The position numbers and the translations under genes were made by a program. Source: Alcaligenaceae bacterium (GTDB taxonomy: Bacteria > Pseudomonadota > Gammaproteobacteria > Burkholderiales > Burkholderiaceae_B). Taken from it: 55,891 nt of DNA. Every line of letters begins with the position of its first letter. Positions within the stretch are counted from its first letter, which is position 1. The stretch lies in contig JAJUGV010000009.1 of NCBI GenBank assembly GCA_029265795.1, positions 1 through 55,891 of the forward strand, read 5' to 3'. The notes beneath the pieces were generated by a model. The model searched no databases. It was not told where the DNA came from and saw nothing but the letters and a program-made list of their open reading frames with translations. Below are positions 23,758 through 32,299 of this stretch, piece after piece.

Positions 23758-25092
23758 TTAAAGCGTGTGCACGAAGAACTGAGCAATCATCGCCGCGGCC
23801 AAGAACACACCAGCGTTGGCCAGCAAAGACACCACCACAATGCGCCAACCAAGGCGGCGGAATGCCGGCACGTCCTTGGCCAGCGACAGCCCGGCAAATG
23901 TCAGCATCGGTGTGATCAGCGCCAGAAAGCTCACCTTGCCGGTGAGGGCCGCCACTTCAGCCGAATACGGCGTCATGGGGAAGGTCATAGCCATGGCAAT
24001 GAAGGAGATCCAGCAGACTGCCGGCAGCTTACGCTTGGTCCCCTGATAAATCAGGTCGCCAATTAGGACTGCGAGGATGATGAGCACGACGCCCGGCAGC
24101 GCTTCCAACATCGGCGTACCGAATCCGACGCGATTGCCGATCAGCACCATCAATCCCACCAGAATCCAGGAGCAGATCCTCATGCCAAGGCCCAGATTCG
24201 GCGCATGCACCACAGCCGTCGGATCCGCCTCTTCCACCGCCGGTTCCGCAGACACCGATTTACGGTTGCGGCCCAAAATCGGCTCCAGCATCCGGTAAGC
24301 GTGGACCGCCAGAGGCAACGAAATAAAAAGTGTCAGGTACGTGCCCACGGTTGTGGCGATCAGGTTGGCCGCCGCAGCAAACGTCGCCACGTTTTCTGCC
24401 ATTTCAGGTGTCTGCTGTGCAGCAATCGCCCCTACCGCCGCCGCCGTCATACTGCCGGAGCCCACCCCCGCACCCATGGCCAGCGCCAGAGGATGAAAGA
24501 TATCGAGGCTGGTGACAAAGCCGGCCAGAATAGAGATGAAGATGGCACCGACCAAGGTACCCGTAATGTATTCGGCAAGAACACCACGCCCCTCCGGTGA
24601 GTCCATACCGAATCGCTCACCAATGATAGCCAGACCCGGCTCGCGACCAATGGAGAAAGTCGCGCCGATGGCCTCACGCTTGATGCCGAGGAGTAGTGCG
24701 ACCGGCATCCCCAGCAGAATACAGCCGATCAAATTGCCGACCTCCTGCAATGCAAGTGCCCATCCGGCTTCAGCCAACTTGGGTAGGGAGCCGCCTACCA
24801 ACAGGCCTAATTTCGCAATGAAGAGAAACAGCGCTGAAGAAAGAATGGCAGCGGCCAGATGTTGAGCTTCCAGGCTGAGCTTCAAAGCCTGGGGCACACG
24901 CTTCCGGGAAAGGCCCAGCGCCAAGCCAATCAGTAGCGCCCAGATCATCGGCAGCAGCACGACTTTACCCACGCCCAGATCAATGGGCAGCGGGCCCAGC
25001 CATTCAGAAAAAGTGGAAATGATTAGCGCCAGAATAAATATCTGTACGACATTGGCCCTAAAAGTCCTGCCTTGGTGTGTGTCCGCAATCAC
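23758..25092 (-). CDS. DUF3100 family membrane protein (putative transporter)
   Basis: A 444-residue integral membrane protein with about 11-12 hydrophobic segments. TFSEWLGPLPIDLGVGKVVL, MIWALLIGLAL and a glycine-rich segment AMGAGVGSGSMTAAAVGAI followed by AAQQTPEM fit the DUF3100 family. The architecture resembles sodium-coupled anion transporters (paired-repeat membrane proteins), and its place ahead of catabolic enzymes suggests uptake of their substrate; this is inference. The start is GTG at 25092 with AAAGGAGAACACC immediately upstream. It is the first gene of a four-gene operon and is divergent from a LysR gene. Confidence 0.8.
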   Translation of the reverse strand: MIADTHQGRTFRANVVQIFILALIISTFSEWLGPLPIDLGVGKVVLLPMIWALLIGLALGLSRKRVPQALKLSLEAQHLAAAILSSALFLFIAKLGLLVGGSLPKLAEAGWALALQEVGNLIGCILLGMPVALLLGIKREAIGATFSIGREPGLAIIGERFGMDSPEGRGVLAEYITGTLVGAIFISILAGFVTSLDIFHPLALAMGAGVGSGSMTAAAVGAIAAQQTPEMAENVATFAAAANLIATTVGTYLTLFISLPLAVHAYRMLEPILGRNRKSVSAEPAVEEADPTAVVHAPNLGLGMRICSWILVGLMVLIGNRVGFGTPMLEALPGVVLIILAVLIGDLIYQGTKRKLPAVCWISFIAMAMTFPMTPYSAEVAALTGKVSFLALITPMLTFAGLSLAKDVPAFRRLGWRIVVVSLLANAGVFLAAAMIAQFFVHTL

Positions 25093-25221
25093 GGTGTTCT
25101 CCTTTTTATCCCGCAGGGATCCGCCCTTAAACGGGCCAATATATCAACGGTGTTATTACCGGCACCAGCAATTTTTGTTCTAATAAAGAGAACACCTCCG
25201 GAAATTCAGCTTAATGTAAGC
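25093..25221. promoter_or_regulatory. Divergent promoter region between DUF3100 operon and LysR gene
   Basis: These 129 bp separate the two start codons. GGTGTTCTC (25093-25101) and GAGAACACC (25188-25196) form a 9-bp inverted repeat 86 bp apart. The first copy also contains the ribosome-binding site of the DUF3100 gene, so the match may be partly coincidental. The segment 25141-25190 is AT-rich, as expected for promoters. Confidence 0.4.
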
Positions 25222-26130
25222 ATGGCGCGCTTTCAAGATTCCCGATCCGTTTATCTCTATGAGGCGGTAACGCGCGGCAGCATACGTGCCGCAGCGGACC
25301 GACTGGGTATTGCTCCCTCCGCGGTCAGCCGTCAGATATCGCTGCTGGAGGATGAACTCGGCACTACATTGCTGGAGCGGCACCGCACAGGTGTGGTACC
25401 GACAGAAGCCGGCCACTTGATGATCGACTATTACCGTCAGCATATGGCGCACCGCTACGACATGCTGGCTAAGATCGATGACCTGCGAGGCCTGCACAGC
25501 GGTTCAGTATCGGTGATATGCGGGGAAGGATTTGCAGAGGACATGATTGCCGGCCCGGTGCATGACTTTCACCGTGACCATCCCGGCATTTCCATATCCC
25601 TCGAAATTTCAGGCACCACCGAGATAATGCGGCGGGTGACGGAAGACGAAGCCGAAATAGGCTTGGTTTACTACGCCCCGCCGGATGCCCGCATTGTGTC
25701 ACGCCGGGCGGCTCGTCAACCCATGCTGGCAATTGTGGGCCCCAATAACCCCTTGCGTTACCAGGACCAGACCACTTTGCAGGAGCTGCAATCGTGGCCT
25801 GTTGCCCTGCTAAAGGGAGTTTATGGAATTCGGCAGATTCTGGACCATGCTGAGCGTACGGATCGCATCCGACTGAGGCCTACGCTCACCACAAATCTGA
25901 TCCGCGTGCTGGCCAGTTTCGTGGCCAATGATCAGGGGGTAACCCTGCTGCCCCCCTTTGCTGTGGCTACCGCGCTCAAGAATGGGGAACTCTACGCCGT
26001 GCCCGTGAATAACCCGGCGCTACAAGACGCGGAAGTTGAGCTCATTACGCGCGCGGGCCGCCAACTCTCGCCGGCCGCGAACCGCTTCCTACAATATTGC
26101 ATGAGAGGGATGCAGGCGTTTCAGGAGTGA
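25222..26130 (+). CDS. LysR-family transcriptional regulator
   Basis: A 302-residue LysR regulator. MARFQDSRSVYLYEAVTRGS leads into the helix-turn-helix (IRAAADRLGIAPSAVSRQIS with LLEDELGTTLLERHRTGVVP). The ligand-binding domain (from about residue 90) begins GSVSVICGEGFAEDMIAGPV, a pattern shared with regulators of Bug- or carboxylate-associated operons. It is divergent from the DUF3100/dehydrogenase/M20 operon and probably controls it. The ATG at 25222 is chosen because upstream in-frame codons (from 25072) would run through the promoter region and back into the DUF3100 gene start. Confidence 0.9.
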   Translation: MARFQDSRSVYLYEAVTRGSIRAAADRLGIAPSAVSRQISLLEDELGTTLLERHRTGVVPTEAGHLMIDYYRQHMAHRYDMLAKIDDLRGLHSGSVSVICGEGFAEDMIAGPVHDFHRDHPGISISLEISGTTEIMRRVTEDEAEIGLVYYAPPDARIVSRRAARQPMLAIVGPNNPLRYQDQTTLQELQSWPVALLKGVYGIRQILDHAERTDRIRLRPTLTTNLIRVLASFVANDQGVTLLPPFAVATALKNGELYAVPVNNPALQDAEVELITRAGRQLSPAANRFLQYCMRGMQAFQE

Positions 26131-26161
26131 ATACCGCCTTGAACAAATTACGCGACATGCA

Positions 26162-26188
26162 GGCGCACCGGTAGGCTCCCGGTGCGCC
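26162..26188. terminator. Strong hairpin between convergent LysR and ychF genes
   Basis: GGCGCACCGG pairs perfectly with CCGGTGCGCC across a 7-nt loop in the 75-bp gap between two convergent genes. No T run is present on either side, so it may act with Rho or protect 3' ends rather than terminate alone. Confidence 0.5.
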
Positions 26189-26205
26189 CCGCCGGAAGGC
26201 GAAGA

Positions 26206-27297
26206 TTAGACGTTAAACAGGAAGTTCAAGACGTCACCGTCCTGAACCACGTAATCTTTGCCTTCTGCGCGCATCTTGCCGGCTTCCTTGGCGCCTTGTT
26301 CGCCCTTATATGCCAGGAAATCGTCGTAAGCGATGGTCTGTGCGCGAATGAAGCCACGCTCGAAATCCGTGTGAATGACGCCGGCTGCCTTGGGGGCGGT
26401 ATCACCGATGCGGATGGTCCAGGCACGCACTTCCTTAACTCCTGCAGTGAAGTAGGTCTGCAAGCCCAGCAGGCTGTACGCCGCCCGGATCACCCGATTG
26501 AGGCCGGGTTCTTCCATGCCCATGTCGGCGAGGAAGACTTCCTTGTCTTCATCATCCAGTTCTGCAATTTCGGCTTCAACTGCAGCGCACACAGCCACCA
26601 CCGGCGCTTTCTCGGCGGCGGCGTATTGACGCACGGCATCCAGGTGTGGATTGTTTTCGAAGCCGTCCTCGCGCACGTTAGCAACATACATGCAGCGCTT
26701 AGCGGTGATGAAGCAATATTGGCGGATGAGTGCTTCCTCTTCTTCGGTGAGGTCCAGCGAACGCACCGGCTTGCCTTCGTTCAACACCGAGAGCACTTTC
26801 TCTAATACAGCAACGAGCTTGATACCATCTTTATCCCCCGAACGCGCCAGTTTTTGATTACGTTGCAGGGCTTTGTCAGCCGTTGCCATGTCGGCCAACG
26901 CAAGCTCGGTATTGATGACTTCGATGTCAGCCACCGGGTCGACTCGGCCGGAAACGTGTACGACGTTGTCATCGTCAAAGCAACGCACCACGTGCACGAT
27001 GGCGTCTGTCTCGCGAATATTCGCCAGGAACTGATTGCCCAGCCCTTCTCCCTTAGACGCACCCGCCACCAGACCGGCAATATCCACGAACTCCACTACA
27101 GCCGGCAATACGCGCTCGGGCTTCACGATTTTTGCCAGCGCCGCCAGCCTGGGATCTGGCACCTCAACCACCCCAACATTGGGTTCGATGGTGCAGAAAG
27201 GATAGTTCTCGGCGGCAATGCCCGCCTTGGTCAGTGCGTTGAAAAGAGTGGATTTACCAACGTTGGGCAGGCCAACGATGCCGCATTGCAGAGCCAT
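26206..27297 (-). CDS. ychF: Redox-regulated ATPase YchF (Obg-family)
   Basis: A 363-residue P-loop protein identical in length to E. coli Ych[21 protein letters not shown] carries G1, [13 protein letters not shown] and [21 protein letters not shown]3, an NxxE-type G4 (NVRED region) explains ATP rather than GTP preference, and the C-terminal TGS domain runs from [13 protein letters not shown] to [13 protein letters not shown]. It binds ribosomes and affects oxidative-stress tolerance. A longer reading frame extends 180 codons upstream but has no family match, so the ATG at 27297 is used. It is downstream of the pth/CPBP genes, as in other proteobacteria. Confidence 0.97.
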   Translation of the reverse strand: MALQCGIVGLPNVGKSTLFNALTKAGIAAENYPFCTIEPNVGVVEVPDPRLAALAKIVKPERVLPAVVEFVDIAGLVAGASKGEGLGNQFLANIRETDAIVHVVRCFDDDNVVHVSGRVDPVADIEVINTELALADMATADKALQRNQKLARSGDKDGIKLVAVLEKVLSVLNEGKPVRSLDLTEEEEALIRQYCFITAKRCMYVANVREDGFENNPHLDAVRQYAAAEKAPVVAVCAAVEAEIAELDDEDKEVFLADMGMEEPGLNRVIRAAYSLLGLQTYFTAGVKEVRAWTIRIGDTAPKAAGVIHTDFERGFIRAQTIAYDDFLAYKGEQGAKEAGKMRAEGKDYVVQDGDVLNFLFNV

Positions 27298-27389
27298 GTA
27301 TTCGTATGTCCTTGCTGAGGAAGCCGATGAGCGTGGCCGTATGCCGATAGGTCGGGCAGGCCGCTGGGGAAACCTTGCATTGTAACCTG

Positions 27390-28169
27390 CTACAACGCCA
27401 TGTCCCCTGCCGCTTGCAAAGCCAGCCACACCAACAGGAGCGGCCCTCCGTTGAAAACCGCATGCAGCAGTATGGAAGCGCCTATACCCCGTCTTACCCG
27501 TAGCCAGCCAAGTAGCATACCGGTCGCCCACTGCGGCAGTACCAGCAGAGGGAGCAGCCAGATGGGCGTCTGCCCGAGGTTGAAGTTGTAGAGATGAACC
27601 CCTGAAAATACGAGCGAAGACGCGTGAAACACCCAGGGGAACCCATGTACATAGGAGCGACGCCACGCCCAAGGAAGAGGCTGTCTTGCAGTCGGCCATG
27701 CTGCTGCATACGGCACCCAGGCGAGCATGAAGAACGCTGCAAGCAAAAGTCCACCAGTGAAAGAGGGCCCGCTTAGCATCGCTGCCACGGCCAGCGGCAG
27801 CAGCCACCACACATGTTTGAGCCGCCGCAGCCCCCAACGAAATACCAATTCTTCAGCGATAGGCGCCCAGAGCAGAGCTGTCATCCAAGGGATGTTTTCC
27901 AGGTCGAGACGGTGCGTCGCACCGCCCAGACCCGCTGCCATGACAGCGATAGGCCCCAGGAACAGAAGGTTGACGGCCCACATGAGCAAAGCCCATTGCA
28001 GAAGCCGTCCGACACGCAATTGGGGAAACCAGTCGCACCAGTAGCCATCGCGCAATCCCCGGTCCATCGGGCGCGGGGCAAGCCGCGGATTCCGGATGAA
28101 CGATAAAAAATCGCGCAGTTCTGCACGAAAAGTAGGATGGGGATTGGAAGGCGTCTGTCGGCTAAGCAC
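27390..28169 (-). CDS. CPBP family intramembrane metalloprotease
   Basis: A 259-residue membrane protein with about 6-8 hydrophobic segments. The family motifs are visible: [15 protein letters not shown] (EExxxR motif 1), [16 protein letters not shown] (FxxxH-like motif 2) and ILLHAVFNG (motif 3 His/Asn). CPBP (Rce1-like) proteases cut peptides inside the membrane; many in bacteria are linked to peptide maturation or immunity, but no such peptide gene is evident here. Its start is GTG 28169, overlapping the pth stop by 8 bp, so it is translated together with pth. Confidence 0.82.
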   Translation of the reverse strand: MLSRQTPSNPHPTFRAELRDFLSFIRNPRLAPRPMDRGLRDGYWCDWFPQLRVGRLLQWALLMWAVNLLFLGPIAVMAAGLGGATHRLDLENIPWMTALLWAPIAEELVFRWGLRRLKHVWWLLPLAVAAMLSGPSFTGGLLLAAFFMLAWVPYAAAWPTARQPLPWAWRRSYVHGFPWVFHASSLVFSGVHLYNFNLGQTPIWLLPLLVLPQWATGMLLGWLRVRRGIGASILLHAVFNGGPLLLVWLALQAAGDMAL

Positions 28170-28764
28170 GATTCCCCTCGTGCAGGCGACTCATCGCCTG
28201 TTGATATTCCCCATCAAGCAACAGTGGCAACACGGTGCGGCAACGTTGGATACTGTCTTCTATGCCAATCAGCTCTTCACGCCGTGGAGGATGCAGGACA
28301 AAAGCCGCAACGTCCTGAGCCAGACCAAAACTACGTGGGTGGCCAATGCCTACCCTGAGCCGCCAGAACGCCGGGCTGGAAAACGCCGACTGAATGTCCC
28401 GCAGGCCATTATGTCCGGCATGGCCGCCCCCTTTCTTCAGCTTGACTTGGCCCGGAAGCAGATCGAGTTCGTCGTGCAAGACCAGAACCTGCTCGGGTGT
28501 TAGCTTGTAGAAGCGCATCAGGGCGCCGGCTGACTGACCCGATCGGTTCATGTAAGTAGTAGGCTTGGCAATGATCACGGGCTCTCCTCGGTGACGCCCT
28601 TTCGCGACCCAGGCAAAGAAGTTCTTCTCCATGGTGAAGGATGCAGCTAGGTCATCGGCGAAGTGATCGGCAAGCCAGAAGCCCGCGTTGTGACGCGTAG
28701 CTTCGTATTGGGGTCCAGGGTTGCCCAGCCCAATGATCAGACGGATAGGAGTTGCAGCGCTCAT
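28162..28764 (-). CDS. pth: Peptidyl-tRNA hydrolase
   Basis: A 200-residue cytoplasmic enzyme that recycles peptidyl-tRNA released from stalled ribosomes. [21 protein letters not shown] is the N-terminal signature with the catalytic His (HNAG), [14 protein letters not shown] holds the substrate Asn, [20 protein letters not shown] carries the catalytic Asp, and AGHNGLRDI follows. The ATG at 28764 gives the family start ([13 protein letters not shown]). A longer start further upstream would lie inside the terminator hairpin. It is downstream of rplY in the conserved prs-rplY-pth order but separated from it by that hairpin. Confidence 0.97.
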   Translation of the reverse strand: MSAATPIRLIIGLGNPGPQYEATRHNAGFWLADHFADDLAASFTMEKNFFAWVAKGRHRGEPVIIAKPTTYMNRSGQSAGALMRFYKLTPEQVLVLHDELDLLPGQVKLKKGGGHAGHNGLRDIQSAFSSPAFWRLRVGIGHPRSFGLAQDVAAFVLHPPRREELIGIEDSIQRCRTVLPLLLDGEYQQAMSRLHEGNRA

Positions 28765-28781
28765 TACGATTTCTAGACAAG

Positions 28782-28816
28782 AAAAAACCCCTGCCCAGCT
28801 TCCGCCCGGCAGGGGT
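28782..28816 (-). terminator. Rho-independent terminator between rplY and pth
   Basis: Read on the minus strand, ACCCCTGCC pairs with GGCAGGGGT across a 12-nt loop, followed by six T residues. It lies 74 bp after the rplY stop and only 17 bp before the pth ATG, so pth depends on read-through past it or on a promoter within or near it. Confidence 0.87.
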
Positions 28817-28889
28817 GGCAAGAGTGCCGACAGTATAAGCCGGGTGTGGCGTTCGCCCCCGCCCCGACTGTGTATCGACGAAAGAGTGC

Positions 28890-29516
28890 TTACTCTTCGG
28901 AGCCGCCTTCCTCGCCGGCCTCGCCGTCCCCTTGCTCTTCTGCGTCAGCAGCGGCAGCACCACCGCGAACGTGAGCATTGGCAATAACCAGATCACCCTG
29001 CGTCACAAGAGCAACGCCTTCGGGCAGCTTGACATCGGCCACGTGCATCACAGCACCGCCTTCCAGACCCGACAGGTCGACCTCGATACCCGGAGGCAGG
29101 TCGCCCGGCAAGCAGGAGATTTCGATCTCGGTGACGGGGTGTGTGATAACCGCGGACGACAGCTTCACAGCCGGAGAGACGTCGGCATTAACGAATTGCA
29201 GCGGCACCTTGGTCGTGATGCGCTCGTTCTTCGCGACGCGCTGCAGGTCCACATGCAGAACTTGCGGCTTGTAGGGGTGCCATTGCACGGCACGCAGCAG
29301 CACGTTGCCGGCAGCCTTGCCGTCAATCTGCATTTCCAGAATGGAAGCGTGGAACTCTTCCTTGCGGACAGAGTGATAGATCTCGTTGTGGTCGAGCTCG
29401 ACGTTCAGCGGCTCGGCGTTGCCGCCATAAACGATGGCGGGAACACGGCCCTCGCGGCGCAGGCGGCGGCTCGCACTCGTACCCTTGTTGCCGCGCGTGG
29501 TGGCGTTGATTTTCAT
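28890..29516 (-). CDS. rplY: 50S ribosomal protein L25/general stress protein Ctc
   Basis: A 208-residue long-form L25 (Ctc/TL5 type). The N-terminal 5S-rRNA-binding domain runs from [20 protein letters not shown] through [19 protein letters not shown] to about residue 95. The second beta-rich domain ends around residue 185 ([17 protein letters not shown]). A short acidic Glu/Ala/Gly tail follows. L25 binds 5S rRNA in the large subunit. It lies between prs and pth on the minus strand, the standard order. The start ATG (29516) is preceded by TCTCTGGAGCATTCC, giving GGAG as ribosome-binding site. Confidence 0.97.
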   Translation of the reverse strand: MKINATTRGNKGTSASRRLRREGRVPAIVYGGNAEPLNVELDHNEIYHSVRKEEFHASILEMQIDGKAAGNVLLRAVQWHPYKPQVLHVDLQRVAKNERITTKVPLQFVNADVSPAVKLSSAVITHPVTEIEISCLPGDLPPGIEVDLSGLEGGAVMHVADVKLPEGVALVTQGDLVIANAHVRGGAAAADAEEQGDGEAGEEGGSEE

Positions 29517-29582
29517 GGAATGCTCCAGAGAGTAATGTGGGTTTCAATACCCGTGGTTGAATGCGGCCGAAACCGCACCCCA

Positions 29583-29606
29583 TGAGCCGCCGCGACCAGC
29601 GGCTCA
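29583..29606 (-). promoter_or_regulatory. Hairpin between prs and rplY
   Basis: TGAGCCGC (29583-29590) pairs perfectly with GCGGCTCA (29599-29606). It is in the 107-bp gap 18 bp after the prs stop. Without a T run it is not a typical terminator; it could be a leader structure for rplY or a 3'-end stabiliser for prs. Confidence 0.4.
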
Positions 29607-29623
29607 CAGGTCAAAAATGTGGC

Positions 29624-30574
29624 CTAGTCAGCAAACAACGAGCTGACGGATTCGGCGTTGGAAATGCGCAGGATGGTCTCGCCCAGCAGCGGTGCACAAG
29701 AAAGCTGACGGATTTTGGGGCACTCGCGCGCTTCTTCGGACAGCGGGATAGTGTCCGTGACCACGAGCTCGTCGAGCTCCGATTCTGCAATACGTTGAAC
29801 GGCGCCACCCGAGAGCACGGGATGTGTGCAGTAAGCATAGACGCTGCCCGCGCCCTGCTCCTTGAGAGCGGAGGCGGCCTTACACAAAGTGCCGGCAGTA
29901 TCCACCATGTCGTCCATGATGATGCAGTTGCGGCCGTCGACTTCGCCGATGATATTCATGACTTCGGACACATTGGCCCGCGGACGCCGCTTGTCGATGA
30001 TCGCCAGATCGGCCTCGAGCTGCTTGGCAAGCGCCCGGGCCCGCACGACCCCGCCGATATCCGGCGAGACCACGACTAAATCCTGATAATTGCGACGCCA
30101 GATATCACCCAGCAAAATGGGGCCGGCGTAGATGTTGTCAACGGGAATATCAAAGAAACCCTGGATTTGGTCGGCGTGCAGGTCCATAGTCATGACGCGC
30201 TCAACACCGACAACCTGCAGCATGTTGGCCACGACCTTGGCCGAGATGGCAACCCGCGCCGAACGTGGGCGGCGGTCTTGCCTGGCATAACCGAAGTATG
30301 GAATGGCAGCCGTAATGCGACCGGCCGAAGCGCGGCGCAAGGCGTCAACCATGACCATGATTTCCATGAGATTGTCGTTGGTGGGCGCGCACGTGGGCTG
30401 GAGAACGAAAACGTCCTTACCTCGGACATTCTCGTTGATTTCCACCATGACCTCACCGTCTGAGAATCGCCCGACGGTCATCTTGCCAAGCGACATATCG
30501 AGGTGGTTGGCTACGTCCACGGCCAGCCGAGTGTTGGCTGTGCCGGTAAAGATCATGAACTTATCTTGTGCCAT
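29624..30574 (-). CDS. prs: Ribose-phosphate pyrophosphokinase (PRPP synthetase)
   Basis: A 316-residue class I PRPP synthetase, making PRPP from ribose 5-phosphate and ATP for nucleotide, His and Trp synthesis. [20 protein letters not shown] starts the first domain, [20 protein letters not shown] and [19 protein letters not shown] form the ATP/flexible-loop region. [20 protein letters not shown] is the family signature, and [14 protein letters not shown] is the PRPP-binding loop. The ATG at 30574 is chosen to match the family N terminus ([11 protein letters not shown]). An upstream ATG at 30631 would lie inside a conserved-looking hairpin. Confidence 0.97.
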   Translation of the reverse strand: MAQDKFMIFTGTANTRLAVDVANHLDMSLGKMTVGRFSDGEVMVEINENVRGKDVFVLQPTCAPTNDNLMEIMVMVDALRRASAGRITAAIPYFGYARQDRRPRSARVAISAKVVANMLQVVGVERVMTMDLHADQIQGFFDIPVDNIYAGPILLGDIWRRNYQDLVVVSPDIGGVVRARALAKQLEADLAIIDKRRPRANVSEVMNIIGEVDGRNCIIMDDMVDTAGTLCKAASALKEQGAGSVYAYCTHPVLSGGAVQRIAESELDELVVTDTIPLSEEARECPKIRQLSCAPLLGETILRISNAESVSSLFAD

Positions 30575-30609
30575 GATGGAAGCTGCGTTTTGCGTGGGCC
30601 TAAACGACA

Positions 30610-30651
30610 AAGCTGTTGACCAGCACCCCATTGGGGCCGACTCAACAGCTT
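30610..30651 (-). promoter_or_regulatory. Two-part hairpin in the prs leader
   Basis: AAGCTGTTGA (30610-30619) pairs perfectly with TCAACAGCTT (30642-30651), and inside this stem CCCC-ATT-GGGG forms a second hairpin. It lies between tRNA-Gln and the prs ATG, starting 36 bp upstream of that ATG on the transcript. No T run follows, so a leader or processing role is more likely than termination. Confidence 0.5.
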
Positions 30652-30683
30652 GTGCGCTTCGACAGCCTTAAGGCTGAAAAAGT

Positions 30684-30760
30684 TGGCTGGGGAAGAAGGA
30701 TTCGAACCTTCGCATGCCGGAATCAAAATCCGGTGCCTTAACCAGCTTGGCTATTCCCCA
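30684..30760 (-). tRNA. tRNA-Gln (anticodon TTG)
   Basis: Read on the minus strand the acceptor stem TGGGGAA pairs with TTCCCCA, the anticodon arm CCGGA-TTTTGAT-TCCGG exposes TTG, the T arm is GAAGG-TTCGAAT-CCTTC, and the discriminator and encoded CCA follow (GCCA end). It sits 11 bp after ispE and before prs, the conserved betaproteobacterial location, probably within the same transcript. Confidence 0.95.
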
Positions 30761-30771
30761 AAATTCGTAAA

Positions 30772-31704
30772 CTACCAATGCCTGAGCGGATGTTCATTTA
30801 ACCCTGGACATACCCAGTGTTCTTTCACAACTGCCCGAGGGCTTTCCAGTATTTTACTGGAAATTTTTTGCTGCGCCCGGAATGCTTGTTGATGAGTATC
30901 AAACTCAATAAAGAAGCAGCTTCCAGAGCCCGTCATTCTTGCATGAAACCCAATCTTTTGCAAGGCCAGCGCCATTTGCTGGATGGGTTGATATTTTGCA
31001 AGTACGACCGGCTGAAGATCATTGCGCCCAAATAGTGGATTCCCAAATAATGAGTTCCCGTCAGACGGGTCTGACACTATTTGTTCTGCTTGACCTGTTT
31101 GCCAATCAGCAAAGACCGGCATTATTACCCTTTCCGTATCGCGTGTCAAGTCAGGGGAAGAGAACGCGTCGGCTGTGGCTACGGCACCGTGCGGCTGCAG
31201 TACCAGATAGGTACGCTCTGCTAACGCGACTTCAGTAAATACATCGCCTATGCCTTCAGCAAAGGCATTGCATCCAAACAGGAATACCGGCACATCCGCT
31301 CCCAACGGGCGCGCCAACCGTATAAGTGCGTCGCGATCCAGCCCTGTGTTCCAAAGCCGGTTCAGGGCAATCAGAGTAGTGGCAGCATCACTTGAGCCGC
31401 CACCCAACCCAGCGCCCGAAGGAATACGTTTGGTATAGCGAATCTGGGCACCTGATGCAGTGCCGGTCGCCTGCTGCAGGGCGCGCGCCGCCCGCACCAC
31501 AAGATCGTCTTCGGGGTTTAGCCCCGGGAGTGCCTGCCCTTCTCGCTCGATACGACCATCACGCCGCAGGTCAAAGTCCAGAACGTCGCATAGATCAATA
31601 AAGCGAAATACCGTTTGCAGTTCGTGATAGCCATCCGCACGCCTGCCCGTTACGTGCAGAAACAGATTGAGCTTGGCCGGGGCCGGTACCTCGTAAAGTG
31701 CCAT
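30772..31704 (-). CDS. ispE: 4-diphosphocytidyl-2-C-methyl-D-erythritol kinase
   Basis: A 310-residue GHMP kinase of the non-mevalonate isoprenoid pathway. VPAPAKLNLFLHVTGRRADGYHELQTVF-type N terminus is read in pieces: PAKLNLFLHV with the catalytic Lys, then RADGYHEL; IPSGAGLGGGSSDAATTLIA is the ATP-binding glycine loop, with Asp before it in the LGADVPVFLFG stretch. It phosphorylates the 2-hydroxyl of CDP-methylerythritol. It is slightly longer than usual at the C terminus (ending NEHPLRHW). lolB lies 7 bp upstream on the same strand, and tRNA-Gln follows. Confidence 0.95.
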   Translation of the reverse strand: MALYEVPAPAKLNLFLHVTGRRADGYHELQTVFRFIDLCDVLDFDLRRDGRIEREGQALPGLNPEDDLVVRAARALQQATGTASGAQIRYTKRIPSGAGLGGGSSDAATTLIALNRLWNTGLDRDALIRLARPLGADVPVFLFGCNAFAEGIGDVFTEVALAERTYLVLQPHGAVATADAFSSPDLTRDTERVIMPVFADWQTGQAEQIVSDPSDGNSLFGNPLFGRNDLQPVVLAKYQPIQQMALALQKIGFHARMTGSGSCFFIEFDTHQQAFRAQQKISSKILESPRAVVKEHWVCPGLNEHPLRHW

Positions 31705-31711
31705 ACGCGAA

Positions 31712-32299
31712 CTAGGATGAAGGCGTATCGATGACTAGACGTACCGAAATCCGGCGGCTGCCGTCGCGACGATCAAGGCGCAGCAGCCCGGGGCCGGACG
31801 CATCGTAACGGGAAAGCTGTAGCTGCCATCCGTCTTGGGAGAACTCCAGGGGGCGGCCCTGTGCGTCACGCTGCAGATCCGTAATACGACCCGGGCCGGT
31901 ACGCCCTTGCAGCCAGTCGCGCAGATTCGCTACGGGTAGCGCGGTGCCCAACACTTGCGCCAGCAATGCATCGGCATCGGGCGCAGCCTGGGTGCTACCG
32001 TCGCTGCGTTCCAATACAGCTCCGGCAGAATCCACCCGGATTCGGGCAAGGGTACTGCCGAGCGGGTTGACCAGATCTAATTGCAACAGGCTGCCCGTAT
32101 CCCGCCATGCGAACCCCCCTTGCACGGCCTCGGGGGTACTGGCGGGATCGCTCACATTTACTGCGAAGCGACCGGTACGCTCAAAAGCAGGGGTGTCACC
32201 GGCTATGCGCGCGGGACCGGCGCAGCCGACTAGCAGCGCTGCAGCAGCGACGGACATGCACAAGCGTAAAAATGACATGGGCAGGCGTATGGAGTTCAT
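31712..32299 (-). CDS. lolB: Outer-membrane lipoprotein LolB
   Basis: A 195-residue lipoprotein. The N-terminal signal LRLCMSVAAAALLVGCAG ends in a lipobox (LVGC) whose Cys (residue 26) would be acylated. The mature part shows LolB features: RTGRFAVNVSDPAS, GGFAWRDTGSLLQLDLVNPL, GSTLARIRVDSAGA and LRDWLQGR. LolB receives lipoproteins from the carrier LolA and inserts them into the outer membrane. It starts inside the stop of the TPR gene (ATGA, 32296-32299) and precedes ispE, the conserved lolB-ispE-prs arrangement. Confidence 0.93.
   Translation of the reverse strand: MNSIRLPMSFLRLCMSVAAAALLVGCAGPARIAGDTPAFERTGRFAVNVSDPASTPEAVQGGFAWRDTGSLLQLDLVNPLGSTLARIRVDSAGAVLERSDGSTQAAPDADALLAQVLGTALPVANLRDWLQGRTGPGRITDLQRDAQGRPLEFSQDGWQLQLSRYDASGPGLLRLDRRDGSRRISVRLVIDTPSS

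Noticed and set aside
27298-27837. 180-codon N-terminal extension of ychF
   Set aside because: YchF is 363 residues from the ATG at 27297; the extension is low-complexity and antiparallel-frame to the CPBP protease gene.
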